Assembly: GCA_947652115.1 (NCBI GenBank)
Contig: OX393568.1
Span: 15,843,746-15,907,745, forward strand
DNA: 64,000 bases
Reading direction: 5' to 3'
Source of the DNA: Blastomussa wellsi
Lineage: Eukaryota > Cnidaria > Anthozoa > Scleractinia > Plerogyridae
Below are positions 30,372 to 42,340 of this stretch, piece after piece; position 1 is the stretch's first letter, and each line of letters starts with the position of its first letter. Both the position numbers and the translations under genes were made by a program. The notes beneath the pieces were generated by a model, which was not told the origin of the DNA, did no database searches, and worked only from the letters and a program-made list of their open reading frames with translations.

Positions 30372-31735
30372 AAGAATCTGCTTGTGTTAGCCAGTGCATG
30401 GTGACGTACACGTGGGGTCCATATATTTTGTGTAATGAGAAATTACTTAATGATCAGAAGGTTACCTCGCAACGAATCGCCCTCTTCTTACACGAAATAC
30501 TCAAAGGAGTTACAAATACTCAACATTAACAGCGATTTAGTATAAAGTAGCATCACTAGCTTGCTTATTTAAGAGCTTAACAAAGAATAAAAGTCTCAAA
30601 TAACATTGATTATGAAAACAGGAGCGATCTTTCGCAGCTCCAACGTCGCAGTAGATTGGGTAGAATATTCTCATGCCCTTGCTCCTACACCAATAGCATT
30701 TGAGCGTTTGATCACAAAGGCCCCAAAAAGAAATCCAGATGGCTGATGGCGCTTTTACTTCACTTCATAAAATCCATAGAAAACGAAAAGGTCTCCATTT
30801 CTGAAACTGAAAATTGTACTATTAAAAAAAATAAACTATCTGTCGAAAGACTTAATTTTTTCATCAACGAGCAATTGACTAAATTCACCAAAAGAGCAAA
30901 TATGTTACAGCTGTTTCAGGGCACTTGTTATGTAAATTTTTTGCGAACGATTTTCACTTGCTTGAGTGAACGCGACCAGCAAAACACTGGGTGTGGACAT
31001 AGAGAAGAAATAAAGAAAGTATCCATTCCTAAATTTCTATTGTTTACGCTTTTGTAGAGACGACAAAACAAACGCGCCTGGCTGAAATTATCTGCGAAAC
31101 CATTAAATTTTAAAACATCACCCGTGACTGCAACTTTGTTTTTTAAAACAGTATATATTTTAACGATGTATCTAAAAACGACAGGGAGTTTTTTAGTCTG
31201 ATGATATTATAAATCTTGTGTAAATTATACAGAGGAAGGCAATATGGTAAAATCAAGATCTTTTCGGTTTGGAAGCGTAAAAATGGGTCGGACGGGCGAC
31301 GGGAAACGATGCTTTTAATACAGGGATGGCCCGTTATGTATGCATTTTTCTTATAGTGTGAACAATATAATCCGTATTCACCGCCATATTGCGAGGTAGA
31401 TTATAATGCACCTAATGTTACATTCTTTTTTACGTTATGTGTACTATTCGACCGAAGATGGACGTTCTTGTCCTTTAATTTGGCGACGATTTGAGCTTAA
31501 AATAAATCCACAACCAAATCGTTTACATGAAAATGTTCACTAATCTCGTTCCCAGATCTCCGGCCCTGTGCGAACAAAATACACATTGCCGAATACAAAC
31601 GCCCAAAAATAAATTGCATTAAAAAGCACAACGTCAGTATCTGAAAACTACCTTGATACAGGCAATCGTTTTTTGTGTTAGCTCTTTTTGTTGCCCGAAT
31701 CCTGAGCGTTTTGCCTGAAAAATATTCCCTGCCAG
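30372..31735. other. RBM15 upstream flank, no gene supported
   Basis: A 103-codon plus frame at 30746-31057 (MALLLHFIKSIENEKV...) and a 122-codon minus frame at 31497-31865 have no recognised domain. The repeat motif CTAATCTCGTTCCCAGATCT at 31543 is shared with 36663. Confidence 0.4.
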
Positions 31736-31737
31736 CA

Positions 31738-32172
31738 TAGGCTCTTTTCTTGGTGTTCGCTGACGGGGAAAACGGAGACCTCTCGGTCGAAAATGGTCGC
31801 AACTTGCGCCCGTTGCGTCTCGCGCATTTCTTTACATTATTTCCGCTGTCATTTATTGAGCCCACATTGTAAAGATGGCGTGCTCGTGCTAAACGCGCTC
31901 ATATCTGGCCAGCTTGAGTACTGAAAAAGGCTCAAGCTGAAAGCTGTTAAAATGGTTTTATTTTGTTTATTTATTATTATTTTTTGCAAACAAAATACAC
32001 TGGGTAACACTGCACAGTCACTGGGTAAAATCAAAATATTCACTGGGTACTGGGGAGACTAAATTTCTGCTAGGTAGGGGAAAATAATCCACAGGGTAGG
32101 GTTTCAGTGGGTCTGTTACAGAGGGGTGTTGTTTTCTCCCGTCAGCGAACACCAGGAAAAGAGCCTCTGCTA
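31738..32172. repeat. About 35-bp inverted repeats 0.4 kb apart
   Basis: AGGCTCTTTTCTTGGTGTTC continuing GCTGACGGGGAAAAC (from 31738) has an inverted copy ending near 32168 (GTTTTCTCCCGTCAGCGAAC then ACCAGGAAAAGAGCCT). Between them are several ACTGGGTA repeats (32000-32050). Probably a non-autonomous transposon. Confidence 0.65.
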
Positions 32173-32469
32173 GATGGGGACGAGAAATGCGACAATTGTT
32201 GAAACTGGAGGGGCTGCACCACCCGCCCGCCTCTCCCCTGCTAAATGGATTGCAAAAATGATCAATATGGTTGTGTATCATTTTCATATCATTTTCTTGA
32301 AAATTGCCGTAAAGCGCATATAATTGACAACTAAGTGCGCTATTGAGTTCACATTTTCTCGTGAGGAGTGAAATGAAGTGAAGTATATGAAATAATTCAT
32401 ATTTGAACTGAGGATTTAGATGAAAGTGAAGAATGATCATCGCAGTGAATTTCTAATTTAAGCAATTGG

Positions 32470-32560
32470 AATGAAGAAGCGTGAAAAAATCAGGACTTCA
32501 ACGCGATTCGAACCCGTGACCTTCGCGATACCGGTGCGATGCTCCAGCGAGGTCAATTTA
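32470..32560 (-). mobile_element. tRNA-like SINE head
   Basis: On the minus strand GAGCATCGCACCGGTATCGC then AAGGTCACGGGTTCGAATCG contains a consensus B box (GGTTCGAATCG, 32514-32504). It lacks a complete cloverleaf, so it is a SINE and not a tRNA gene. Confidence 0.6.
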
Positions 32561-32739
32561 TTGAGTTCATAATTTCAATAAGTTGAGATCGGTCCTTATA
32601 ATGTTTCATTGGCTATGTTAAAAATCTGTTAAAATCCGCGATTCGTTATACGTAATGTTTATATCACTGTTATAAATATAAGGATTGGAATTGCGGGAAA
32701 ACAACAAATTCAATCAACATGTGGACCATATACAACAGG

Positions 32740-33365
32740 GGCGTAGCCAGGACTTTTCAAGAGGTCCCTTTTACTGGGTCAAATTACCTTCACAGCTCGT
32801 AACTGTCTTTTTGAGAACGCGAAAGATTGGGTCGGTCGGAGGACCCTAAACGGAGACAAAAGGGATGTCCTTAATTTAGCTCCGTATAGTGGGGAATTTG
32901 ACCCAAAATTTCCCCTGCCAGGCCGTTGCATTTTTGACCATCGAGAAAATGTTTGCCAGCATTCTCAAGTTCGCGTATATCAATCCACGATTCCATCTCC
33001 GTTTCTGTCATGGTATCATTTTGCCTTTTCAAAGAGAAAGCATTAGTTTAATTGTGGAACTGTCAGACGAGATTTTTTTAACGGGTTTCCAATAAGAAAA
33101 AAAAGCCGCCTTTTGCAGATAACGTATTAGCAGAGTACAGTTACGTATCGGCGTTTTCTTCGTATTTATCCTTTTGTCTTTATAACCCGTGAAGGGTGGG
33201 GAATTTGACACTCCGTGAAGCCCTAACCGATACATTGCAGGGAATTTGACCAACATTTTTCAAACAAATCAAATGCCCGGGGGGTTGTCCACCGCTGGGG
33301 GTAGGAATGGGTGCTTTTAGAAACAGTTTCCCCTCGCACCCCGAAGGAAACAAAATTAAATACAG
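32740..33365. repeat. Repeat region with GGGGAATTTGAC motifs
   Basis: It opens with CAGGGGCGTAGCCAGGAC and carries GGGGAATTTGAC or close variants at about 32890, 33199 and 33239. It resembles non-autonomous DNA-element sequence; no coding gene is seen. Confidence 0.45.
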
Positions 33366-33629
33366 AATTGATACCGGTAAAAAATGGTACAAAATTTTTT
33401 CAAGAGTTTTATTAATTAAGCACAAAATGTTACAATTACAGTCACAAGTATACTAAAAATACTACAAAAAAATACAGAACACTACAAATTACGTAGCATT
33501 CGCAAACGCAACAAGAAACAACGAGATGCTGATGAAGAATTATAGTTGCTACACTTTTTTAAGGATTCACTGCAAACGGTCCCACAAACAAGGTTGTGCA
33601 CAGAGTCTGTAATTGAGAGGATCACTAGA

Positions 33630-33830
33630 AATGATCGTGGAAACTTGAAAATTCAACGTAGTAAGATGTATGTGAGATAAAGACTTTTCGGCTATATTTA
33701 TTATTGCTCGATGTTTCGGCCGTCTTGCTATAGTTCACGTTTTGCGTTGTTATGTTTAAACGTGGCAACGTAGTCGTAGAATAGTAAGGTACGACTACGA
33801 AATTGTACAATACAAGGGGAAACGGGCTAA
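33630..33830 (-). repeat. Possible Penelope-like 3' tail
   Basis: The minus strand contains GCAAGACGGCCGAAACATCG, similar to the conserved xGAAACxTC end region of Penelope-like elements (compare CAGTCGAAACGTC near 48750). Upstream, TACTATTCTACGACTACG resembles their C-terminal coding style but shows no clear domain. Confidence 0.3.
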
Positions 33831-34192
33831 TAATATAGAATTAAAAGTTGAAAATTAAAATGAAAATGATATAATAAATAAAAATGAAAATAATAATGAA
33901 AAATGGGGAATAATTAATGTGTTTAAAGGGCGTTTGTCACTTTTCTGCGCAAGTGTGACGATTTCTGGTCCGGCGGGCCAGAAATCAAAGTTAATTTATG
34001 GTATTAAAATCCTCTTCCATTGACTTCGCGAGGCTTGCAAAAACTATAAAAATTGAGGTAAGGTATTATTTGGTCCTTTGTGGAAGTTTTAAATGGAATA
34101 TATTGCTTGTATTTTCATATGAACATCACAGGAAATATGATGTTCTCGAAGGGTGATACACAAAGCGGTTCGGGACGAAAGCTAAAGCAAAG

Positions 34193-34525
34193 TTAAGGTG
34201 GCTCTGAACCCCCTCCACAAATTTTTTTTCAACTTTGCACAGTTGCATCTCCTCATGCTTATCAAAATTCGATAATAAAAAATGGGGGTCACCGAGCTCG
34301 TTTTTGAGTTATTAGCAGTTAAAGCTAAACGTAAGCGTGTTTTTAGCAGGTCATATATTTTCTATGGTAACCTATTATGTCACGAAAATGGCAACAACGT
34401 GTTCACCAATTATTGGGCAGTTTTTTGATACCATGATTCTAGCATCAACTGATAAAGAGTGGTTATAATGACCCATCAAATTCTAAGTCTTTGAAAGTGC
34501 TGGAAACTGTTTTGAGCCACCTTAA
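34193..34525. mobile_element. 333-bp TTAA-bounded element
   Basis: TTAAGGTGGCTC (34193-34204) and GAGCCACCTTAA (34514-34525) are perfect inverted termini with TTAA at each extreme edge. No coding content. Confidence 0.7.
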
Positions 34526-34573
34526 GCAACTTCAACAAGATTTAATTCATAGCGTACAGTTGGATAGCCAAGT

Positions 34574-34732
<159 letters not shown>

Positions 34733-35290
34733 TATGTGGCAGTATAAGGAGATTTAAGCCACCTTTAATTTTACGCAAATCTCTATTTTCGTGCTGTGAT
34801 AAAAGAAAAAAATAGTTAAAGATTCAATCTGTTAATCCAGTATTCCTCTCTTGTTCGTCCGGTGTACTGGTCTTGTTCTCAATTTCTCTATTACATTCAG
34901 TCTCATGTTATCGCGGACGCATCTTTTGAAATGCCTTACTGTGGGTACTGATGTTCTTGTTGCCAACAGTGATATCAGAGCGATGTTGGTTAGCCCTTAC
35001 GTTTTTTAACGACAGAACAGACAGTTACATTACGAATATCCTAAATGTGAAAATGAAATAATACAAAGCAAAAATACAGAATATACTGATAAAAATGGAA
35101 AATGAAGGAAAAAGAGTAAAAAGGGCCTTAAAGAAAGTTTACAAAAAGCAGCGTTGTTCCTCAATCGATGCAGTATAGTATAGATGGGGTATTTGGCAAT
35201 CATTAGGCAGAGATTCAAACCAAGTTGTAAAGGGTAGTTGTTTGTGAAACCGTAGCTTATTTCTTTAATTTTTTCGTGAAGCTCTATACA

Positions 35291-35454
35291 CCTTATTCCA
35301 AAAATGGCTACCATCTTAATATTCTTTTATTGGTATTCAAATTGGACCTTCTTGCCTCGTTTTTAAGCTCAAAATTCAATAGAATATTTTATCTTGAACG
35401 AGGCAACAAGGGCCAATTTGTATGTGCATAAATCAGCGGCCATTTTGGAATATA
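35291..35454. mobile_element. Inverted-repeat MITE
   Basis: CTTATTCCAAAAATGGC at the left and GCCATTTTGGAATA at the right are inverted copies, with further pairing of AAATTGGACCTTCTTGCCTC against GAGGCAACAAGGGCCAATTT. It lies in the RBM15-TMEM167B interval. Confidence 0.75.
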
Positions 35455-35651
35455 GAGGCGGGAGTCGTCATTATCGAGGTTCCCCCAACTAGTAAAAGTA
35501 TTCCAAAACGTCTGCTCGTACGAACAAGAGACAAATCAGTGTTTTAAAGTTTGCTTTTGAGCGCATAAGTGTCGTGTTACTTGATTTTATCCCCGAATAG
35601 GGTAGAATTGGTAGACAAAAAGTGGTGAAGGGATTTTTTAAAAATTGGAAA

Positions 35652-35945
35652 ATGGCAAGCCGAGTGTCTTTAGCCGGTGTACTTCGAAAGAAATATCACA
35701 GATGGCGAGAATTGTACCATCGTTCAAATGATTCAATTGTTTCATTCTTCCCTCTGCGAATGGGGGGTCAAACCCTTTACTTATAAGAATCTCACTCATC
35801 GCTTAACAGGACAATTTAAATTAATTGCATTCGACGTTTCCATTGACCCCTTTTTAGCAGGCGAATCCATTTGGGGGTATGGCACCGCGCACGCACTTTT
35901 TAGTGAAAAGGATCCCGTGGATAAATAAAGATTACATTACATTAC
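35652..35945 (+). other. Unidentified open frame with a polyA-like tail
   Basis: An 83-codon frame (35677-35928) ends beside AATAAAG and a run of ATTACATTACATTAC, which looks like a retroelement tail. A start at 35652 in another frame (MASRVSLAGVLRKKYHRW) gives only 48 codons. I recognise no domain; a short retroelement or retrocopy is the likeliest reading. Confidence 0.3.
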
Positions 35946-36231
35946 ATGGCAAATCGTATACACGTAGCCGAACTATACCATAACTGCAGAAATTCTCGCG
36001 CGCTCATTGGCTGATATTCACGGTCGAAAAATGCGTGAAAGTTTTTTGCAAACAAGAGGGCTTTCGTTAAGAAAAAAAGCATTCAAACGCTATTCGATTG
36101 ACATGCATTTGGACGGTTTGTTTCTTTCCTGATGTTCATTTTTTCGTATATTTCGGCTTGCAGCAAAAAGCTCAAGATGCTAGTTTGTGAATGTGTGCGC
36201 GGAAGATTTAAAATTTAGTGGTGAACAATAA

Positions 36232-36350
36232 AGCTGATAGTTACACCTTGGAAATTTGATGTTCTTAAAAGTAGCACATTTGCCCTCGAAGCTTCGCTTC
36301 TAGGGCAAATATTTGTTTTAAGAACATCACTTTTCGGGGGGCAATTATCA
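36232..36350. mobile_element. Palindromic hairpin element
   Basis: GATGTTCTTAAAA and TTTTAAGAACATC, and ATTTGCCCTCGAAGC and GCTTCTAGGGCAAAT, pair around the centre near 36297; the outer GCTGATA / TATCAGC also pair. Total length is about 120 bp. Confidence 0.75.
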
Positions 36351-36662
36351 GCCGATAGTTCCTCGGCAGAAACACTCTGCTGTTTAAATAATCAACGAGG
36401 CGCAGCCGATTCGACTAACGCTCACAGCAAACGAGGGCGAGTGAATTGTTTTAGCAAAAATTCAGATGGTTTGCTTGTGTCAGATTTTCTTACCACATTG
36501 TGACGTCTTCTGCGATCTATTGCTGAACAGACGCACGACAACATGGAATCTATCTGTTTTATATATTAAAAACAAAAAACGTCATCAGTGCGTGTCCTTT
36601 AATAGCTCATAGGTAAGAACCAATCGAAATGCGAGTTAAATTGGGCTTATCATATCATTCTT

Positions 36663-36751
36663 AATTAATCTCGTACCCAGATCTCCCACGGACAAGCGAT
36701 AGGGAGTTTTCAGCACAAGACAGAGTGAGATCTGGGTACGAGATTAATTCT
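36663..36751. mobile_element. Short inverted-repeat element (CTCGTACCCAGATCTC)
   Basis: TTAATCTCGTACCCAGATCT and AGATCTGGGTACGAGATTAA are perfect inverted ends about 45 bp apart. A relative lies at 31543 and a looser CTCGTTCCCA hairpin at about 36889-36924. Confidence 0.8.
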
Positions 36752-37348
36752 TAATTTCACTCGGCTCTCGCCAAGGATTCCAGCAATTGGTAAATGGACT
36801 AAATGAGAAGTCGTCACTGCTCAGATTAAAGGAGGACTTTATTAGTCGTGAAATTGTATAAAGCTAATATTTCCCCAACCTCGTTCCCAAGGTCCCACAT
36901 CTTCACGCACTGGGAACAAGGTTGTTATTTTCATACAATCTTTTATAACAATTAACACTACAAATAAGTACTGCACTGCATGGTACTACACCACCCCTCC
37001 TCCAGTAGTCATGTTGAACAGGAACTCCTGAAAAGTATCAGAGAAAGTTGCATAATAGGCTAGTTATCATATGCAACTTTCTGCTGAACAAATTTTGTAT
37101 TTACATCTATAGGGCATTTATTTTTTTTTGGAAGGAGAAGTACACATAGTCATATTCCCAAAATGCTATGTTGGATGCATCCACAGACATCCAGAACTTC
37201 AAATAAAAGTGGTTTTATTAGCTTACTTTAAGTGATTGATAGCTGTAATAACAATTATATGATATTTCCGTAGAAGTTGTATTTAGGTGTTCTCCACACT
37301 TTTTTTCACACTCCACACTTTTAATACCTCAAAAATGCATCTTCCACA

Positions 37349-37744
37349 CCCTCCACACAAACAAAGCTGATAAAACAGATATCCCAAATTATTAAAACTG
37401 AATCATTGGATAAAATTATGCAATTCAAGAGTTGGTGTGCGCATCAGTGAGAACAGCTGGGAAGCTGTTTTTGATATTATTGGCCAACTCAGCACCTTGT
37501 TGACTATCTACTATTGCAACTATTGCATATCCAACGCCCTCCACACAAACAAAGCTGATAAAACAGATATCCCAAATTATTAAAACTGAATCATTCGATA
37601 AAATTATGCAATTCAAGAGTTCTGACTGGCTTAGCATGGTAGGTGTGCGCATCAGTGAGAACAGCTGGGAAGCTGTTTTTGATATTATTAGCCAACTCGG
37701 CACCTTGTTGACTATCTACTATTGCAACTATTGCATATCCAACG
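37349..37744. repeat. 188-bp recent tandem duplication
   Basis: CCCTCCACACAAACAAAGCT begins at 37349 and again at 37537. The two copies are almost identical through CTACTATTGCAACTATTGCA, apart from about 20 extra bases (TCTGACTGGCTTAGCATGGT) in copy 2. Confidence 0.92.
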
Positions 37745-37965
37745 CATGCTTGTGGAATAATTGTTAATTAGTAGAAACTCAGCTGTGTTCTATTGGAAAT
37801 CCGTGAATCTGATTAGTTCTCCCACTGTCACGGTTTTCTGTTCGCCGATAGAAAACAAGCGCGCTTGCGTAGCTCTTTCAGCGGGAGTTTTTCTTGATTT
37901 TTGGCTCAAAAGTACAGAATATTGTAGGTTTTGGAGTGCAATCCTTTAGAGCTTCTACTAGTTGA

Positions 37966-37998
<33 letters not shown>

Positions 37999-38910
37999 TC
38001 GCTCGTAGAAAATCGGGGTCATAGTCTAATTGTTAATTAGACTGCTTGTATTTGATTTCTGTTCCTGAAATCTGACATATGTAAGGGGATAAACGAGGAG
38101 AGTGGGCACAGCTTAACCACTCGCTACTAAATCATACCTCAATTTGCATCATCATTATGCTAGGAAAAGAAAGAGACTGCTTGCAGTGTACTCAAGTTGT
38201 TTCCTGTTCAAACTGATGATTGACATGGTGACTGCTTTAACTCAACCTTGCCTTGATGTAATTTTTGCCAATACAATGCAATTCAATGAGGCAAATATCA
38301 ATATGGACCAGAGGGATGTACAATAAAACTTTCAAAACCTGTATACAAACCTTATAACTAATAATGATAATGATAATAATAATAAAGAAACATACAAACT
38401 ACCACAAAACCACATCAAATGATCTTGAACGTCTTTTGAAACAGAGCTGTCAGACTGTGTGCAACTACATCTAACAGCTATGGACTCTTTAATAACAACT
38501 TAATGCCATGAGTAAAATAAAAATATAATTTGGCTTGAATAACAAAGACAAATACATGCTGCAGAAGAGGTTCACACAGCTTGGATAATGACAAAAAAAA
38601 GTTGTTTTCAGTATAAAGACAATGTAATACATAATTATCCATTTACATTTCCCCATGCTTTAGCTAGCCGGGACTAGAATTCAATAAATTAATTTATACA
38701 TGTATGCCTGGACTTCACTACAACCAAAACTAATATTATTACCAAGTGTCTAGTATGCAGCTTCCCAAGAAATGTAATCCACTCCGAAAATGTAGCCACT
38801 GTAATTTTTCCCAAGCACAATAATTCCTTCACTTGAGGTGTTGCACATAGCTAATAGTGTGCCAGTCCTTGTTATGTGTGTAAATACACATAACATCTTG
38901 CTACATTCCA

Positions 38911-41900
38911 TTACTTGAGGATAAGAACATACAATGCCATTAAAATACACGAGAGTGCCACTGCCCAGTGTAAACGAATTCCAATCACTGCAGCTGAAGA
39001 AAGATAGACACACACCAAGCATAATTAAACCATGAGGAAGCAAGTTGTGTGACAAAAAAATACACTAACTAAGGTAAGGTTCCTTTTAACCAACCCATGC
39101 TGGATCTAGTTAATTGAGATTGCGCGAATCTTTGTGTTAGCTTGAACAAAAAATCTAAAGGAAGAGGAGCAGGGTTGGTGCAGTGGTGAGAAGGCTGAAC
39201 CCTCCCACCAATGTGGCCCTGGTTTGATTCCCGAACCCGGCGACATGTGGGTCGAGTTTGTTGTTGGTTCGCCCTTGTACTAAGAACTGCAAGGTGATGT
39301 TTGCTTTTTGCAATAGAATGTGATGCTTCTTTCCACCATTTTCATTGCATAAGAAATGCCAGATTTTCATAAGCCTGCTGTCCAAATAAGGAGTTTGATG
39401 GAGATAACTGAAAAGATACCTGACTTCCATCATCTCATACTGTGAATATCTTGTTATTATCAATACTGTACCTTTATAAAATACTCCAAAGAAACCCTTC
39501 TTTTCAGAGAGAAAGAATGACTTTAGTCTCGGAACTTTTGTTATGTAGGCACAAGTACAGACCACCAAGAGGGCTAAGGCTAACACACCATCCAATGAAT
39601 ACACTGAAAAGATACAACAGTAAACCATTACTCGGCAGTTGGTGACTAAAGGAGTAATTAACCATAACAGGGCCGATACTGTAAAAAAACAAATAAAAAA
39701 AGGACCATATCACTTAGAATTCTGAATGCCGCTCCCAAGGAACCCTGCTGATGCGACGCTGAGCAAGCTGTTAAACATCAGCCAATCAGTGCACAATGGA
39801 AGTGAAGATGATTGTAAACATTGTCTGGTAATATCACCAACCAATTAAATCTCCACCAATCAATGATTTGCATCCAAAATTTTGGACACAGTATTCAGAA
39901 TTCTAAGTGATATGGACAGGCTCTCTTTTCTTTTCTTTTTCACGGAGTACTGGACGCAGGCTAACAGGGCTGTAAATAATGGTTGGGCATCAGACATTGG
40001 CCAGCCAAAAGTTGAAAATGGCTGCTGAAATCCCAACTGTAGTTGGACAGAATGTCCAGACAATTTTTATTTTGCCTTCCAATGAAAATGCCTTGGTAAA
40101 ATGTTATTGAGCAGTTTAATATTTTAGCATAAAATAAAGGTTAATGTTGGCAAGCGACCACCATATTTACTCCCATGTATCTCTGCGGACTTCCGCATGT
40201 TTTTACCATATTTGGCTCATGCCAATCAAGTGCGGCATGTCATGCGAGTAATCATTTTTCCCTTCTCAGATTGCTGCAAGTTTCCTTCGCAGCAAGTTTA
40301 ATCCCTCCCACCCACTCCTTTTACAGGTTTTTGGTTGCTATTACCCTTGCATATAGGAAGTGTAATCATTCAAAGCCATTGCTAGTATTACTAGTAATTA
40401 TTTATCCTTCTTTGGCAACTTTTATTTGTGTATAACTCTGAAGGACTTATTAATAAAATTAAGGGCGGGGAATTGCTGCCTGCGGCACCCCTTCAGCCCT
40501 GTGCTGAAGCCCCGTCAGGGAGGGGACATTTGTTCTCTGGACTGGGTTAACTTGGCCCCAGGACATTATGCCAGCAACAATGTCCACCTTGCAGTACAGG
40601 TATGAGGCACCCCCTTGGTGTGGCGCCATGTGCCGAGGCCCCTCATCCGGTGGGTTTATCCGGTCGGTGGGTTTTTATCCGAGCCTTGCCAGTACATTCC
40701 CTGCCCAATATTGCCCACTAAGTGTTGTTTGTCATTATTGCGCGCCTTAACATTAAACTGTGATATAATATGTCATTGGACATCGCTACAGTCTTGTCCG
40801 ATCAAAATGGTGACTTAGACAAGTCCTTTCACAGCAAAAAGTTATTTGTAGCCCTGCATTGGGTGACATGGGTGACATGCTTCAATCTGCAAATCATGGC
40901 TGAGACAGCTGTTAAAAACATTATTTATAAGGGGGGTGAGGTTGTACATGTGGAGACTTACCACAGGGGAACTACAAATGTTATAATTTGCTTCATGACT
41001 GGCATATATGTTGAGCTTTTACATGGTAACATTGCATAAAAAGTTCACACAAGGGATAATCCAATCATTTTTAGATGGTTTCTGGAACTCATTTCATTAT
41101 CTTTTTGGATACCAGACAAAAACAAATAGTTCTGTTTGTTCACCTAGTAGAGGGATCTTATGCCAAAAATTGACTGTGTACACATAGTCTGATTTCTCCG
41201 TAAATTACCTTTTAATGTTATCAATGTTTCTGCCATAGTTCGGACTGCTTTTACAAGTAAATGTTCAATTATTGTCTATGGGATTTTATTAGATGCATCC
41301 CAAATGAAATGAGACAGAGTAGTTTTCAGTTGAGTATTGTAAAACCAAAACCAAACTACCGGTAATTACTGTGGCCAATCACAAATAACAAAGCCAATCC
41401 AGTGAACCAATCAGAAAAAACAGAACTTGAGGGAAGTACTTGTGGATGGCGCAAATCTTGGGAAAACATGTGTGAGTGAGCAACTATTGGTTTTTGTGTT
41501 ACTTGTGTTTGGATGAAAAAGAGGGAGTTTCTTAAAGCGATCACTAAGCATAGTGACGCAAAATCAAAGTAAACATAAATTACTTTAATGTATCAAGTGA
41601 TTATTGTGTAACATGTATCACTGATCATGCTCAAGTGAAATATTTACTTGTCAAAACTTTCTTTCCTATACTTAATATATTTTTCTTTGTTCTAGATTTG
41701 TCACATAATGAACACCACATCTTTCCCATTTACCAGTACTTCTAATATTAACCAAGCAGGTTTTTCTGGTAATGACCAAGTGAAGGAAGGCCCATGAATG
41801 TCCAGGAAAATATATTTGTGACCCAGGAGACATTGAGATGTCACACTAACCCTAGAGTGTACCCCTGGGGAAAGGCAGTGGCATCTGCAATAAATATCAA

Positions 41901-42340
41901 CCGCACAACTGCATTATTAGTTGAAGTGGAAATATTACACGGTTTTCTAATTCCTCATTTTCCAAACATCAGATAATACTGTTATTATCTATTGATTCGT
42001 TATTATAATCAAAAGACCCCACAGTACGTCACTTTAATAAGCAAAAGTAAATAGAACAAGCACTGATTTGGTAAATATTCTATCGATACAAAGTAGCCTA
42101 TAGTCCAGAAGTTATTTTACAAAAGACGAAAGAGAACAAAGACAAAGGCTAACAATGATTTAAGATAATATCGTTTAGAGGTTTAAAGTAATGAGTGTAT
42201 ATTTCCATACAATTTTCGATTTGCCACGTCTTCTACCAAGTCGATGACATACAGATTGAAAATATAAGCGGACTTTTCTTCTTAACGCGTAATAACTGAC
42301 TGAAGTGTAACCTGTGTAAATTAAATATCTTACCATTCAT
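38911..42340 (-). CDS. TMEM167B: TMEM167B / Kish-B small membrane protein (73 aa, 3 exons)
   Basis: Minus-strand coding exons are 42340-42334 (only ATGAATG, followed by GTAAG), 39603-39472 and 38993-38911; lengths 7, 132 and 83 nt join in frame to 73 codons plus TAA. The protein starts MNVYSLDG, continues [20 protein letters not shown] and [10 protein letters not shown], and ends [20 protein letters not shown] then LYVLILK. This aligns end to end with the 74-aa TMEM167B family. There are two hydrophobic segments (about residues 9-25 and 49-72) around a basic loop. Kish proteins belong to the early secretory pathway/Golgi; human TMEM167A has been linked to secretion, and the exact function of TMEM167B is unclear. 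Intron 1 is 2.7 kb and repeat-filled; intron 2 contains a SINE. The start lies 625 bp from the divergent IFRD start. Confidence 0.95.
39163..39310 (+). mobile_element. tRNA-derived SINE in TMEM167B intron 2
   Basis: TTGGTGCAGTGGTGAGAAGG (39175) is an A-box-like head and GGTTTGATTCC (39221-39231) a B box, followed by CGAACCCGGCGACATGTGGG then GTCGAGTTTGTTG. A minus-strand relative occurs at 24755-25000. Confidence 0.7.
39705..39915. mobile_element. 211-bp MITE with 23-bp perfect inverted termini
   Basis: CCATATCACTTAGAATTCTG plus AAT (39705-39727) is exactly mirrored at 39893-39915. It is in TMEM167B intron 1. Confidence 0.88.
40447..40760. repeat. GC-rich repeat in TMEM167B intron 1
   Basis: The sequence becomes GC-rich with paired blocks (GCCTGCGGCACCCCTTCAGC, CCTCATCCGGTGGGTTTATC, CGGTCGGTGGGTTTTTATCC). 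It resembles a retroelement tail; the family is unknown to me. Confidence 0.4.
41337..41501. mobile_element. MITE family copy 1 (TAAAACCAAAACCAA ends)
   Basis: TAAAACCAAAACCAA at the left and TTGGTTTTTGTGTTA at the right are inverted; internal AATCCAGTGAACCAATCAGA is shared with the copy at 53022-53178. Confidence 0.7.

Noticed and set aside
30746..31057. 103-aa protein beginning MALLLHFIKSIENEK
   Set aside because: Possible by chance in AT-rich DNA; no domain or promoter evidence.
32490..32560. tRNA gene
   Set aside because: A good B box only; acceptor stem and anticodon arm do not form, so it is a SINE head.
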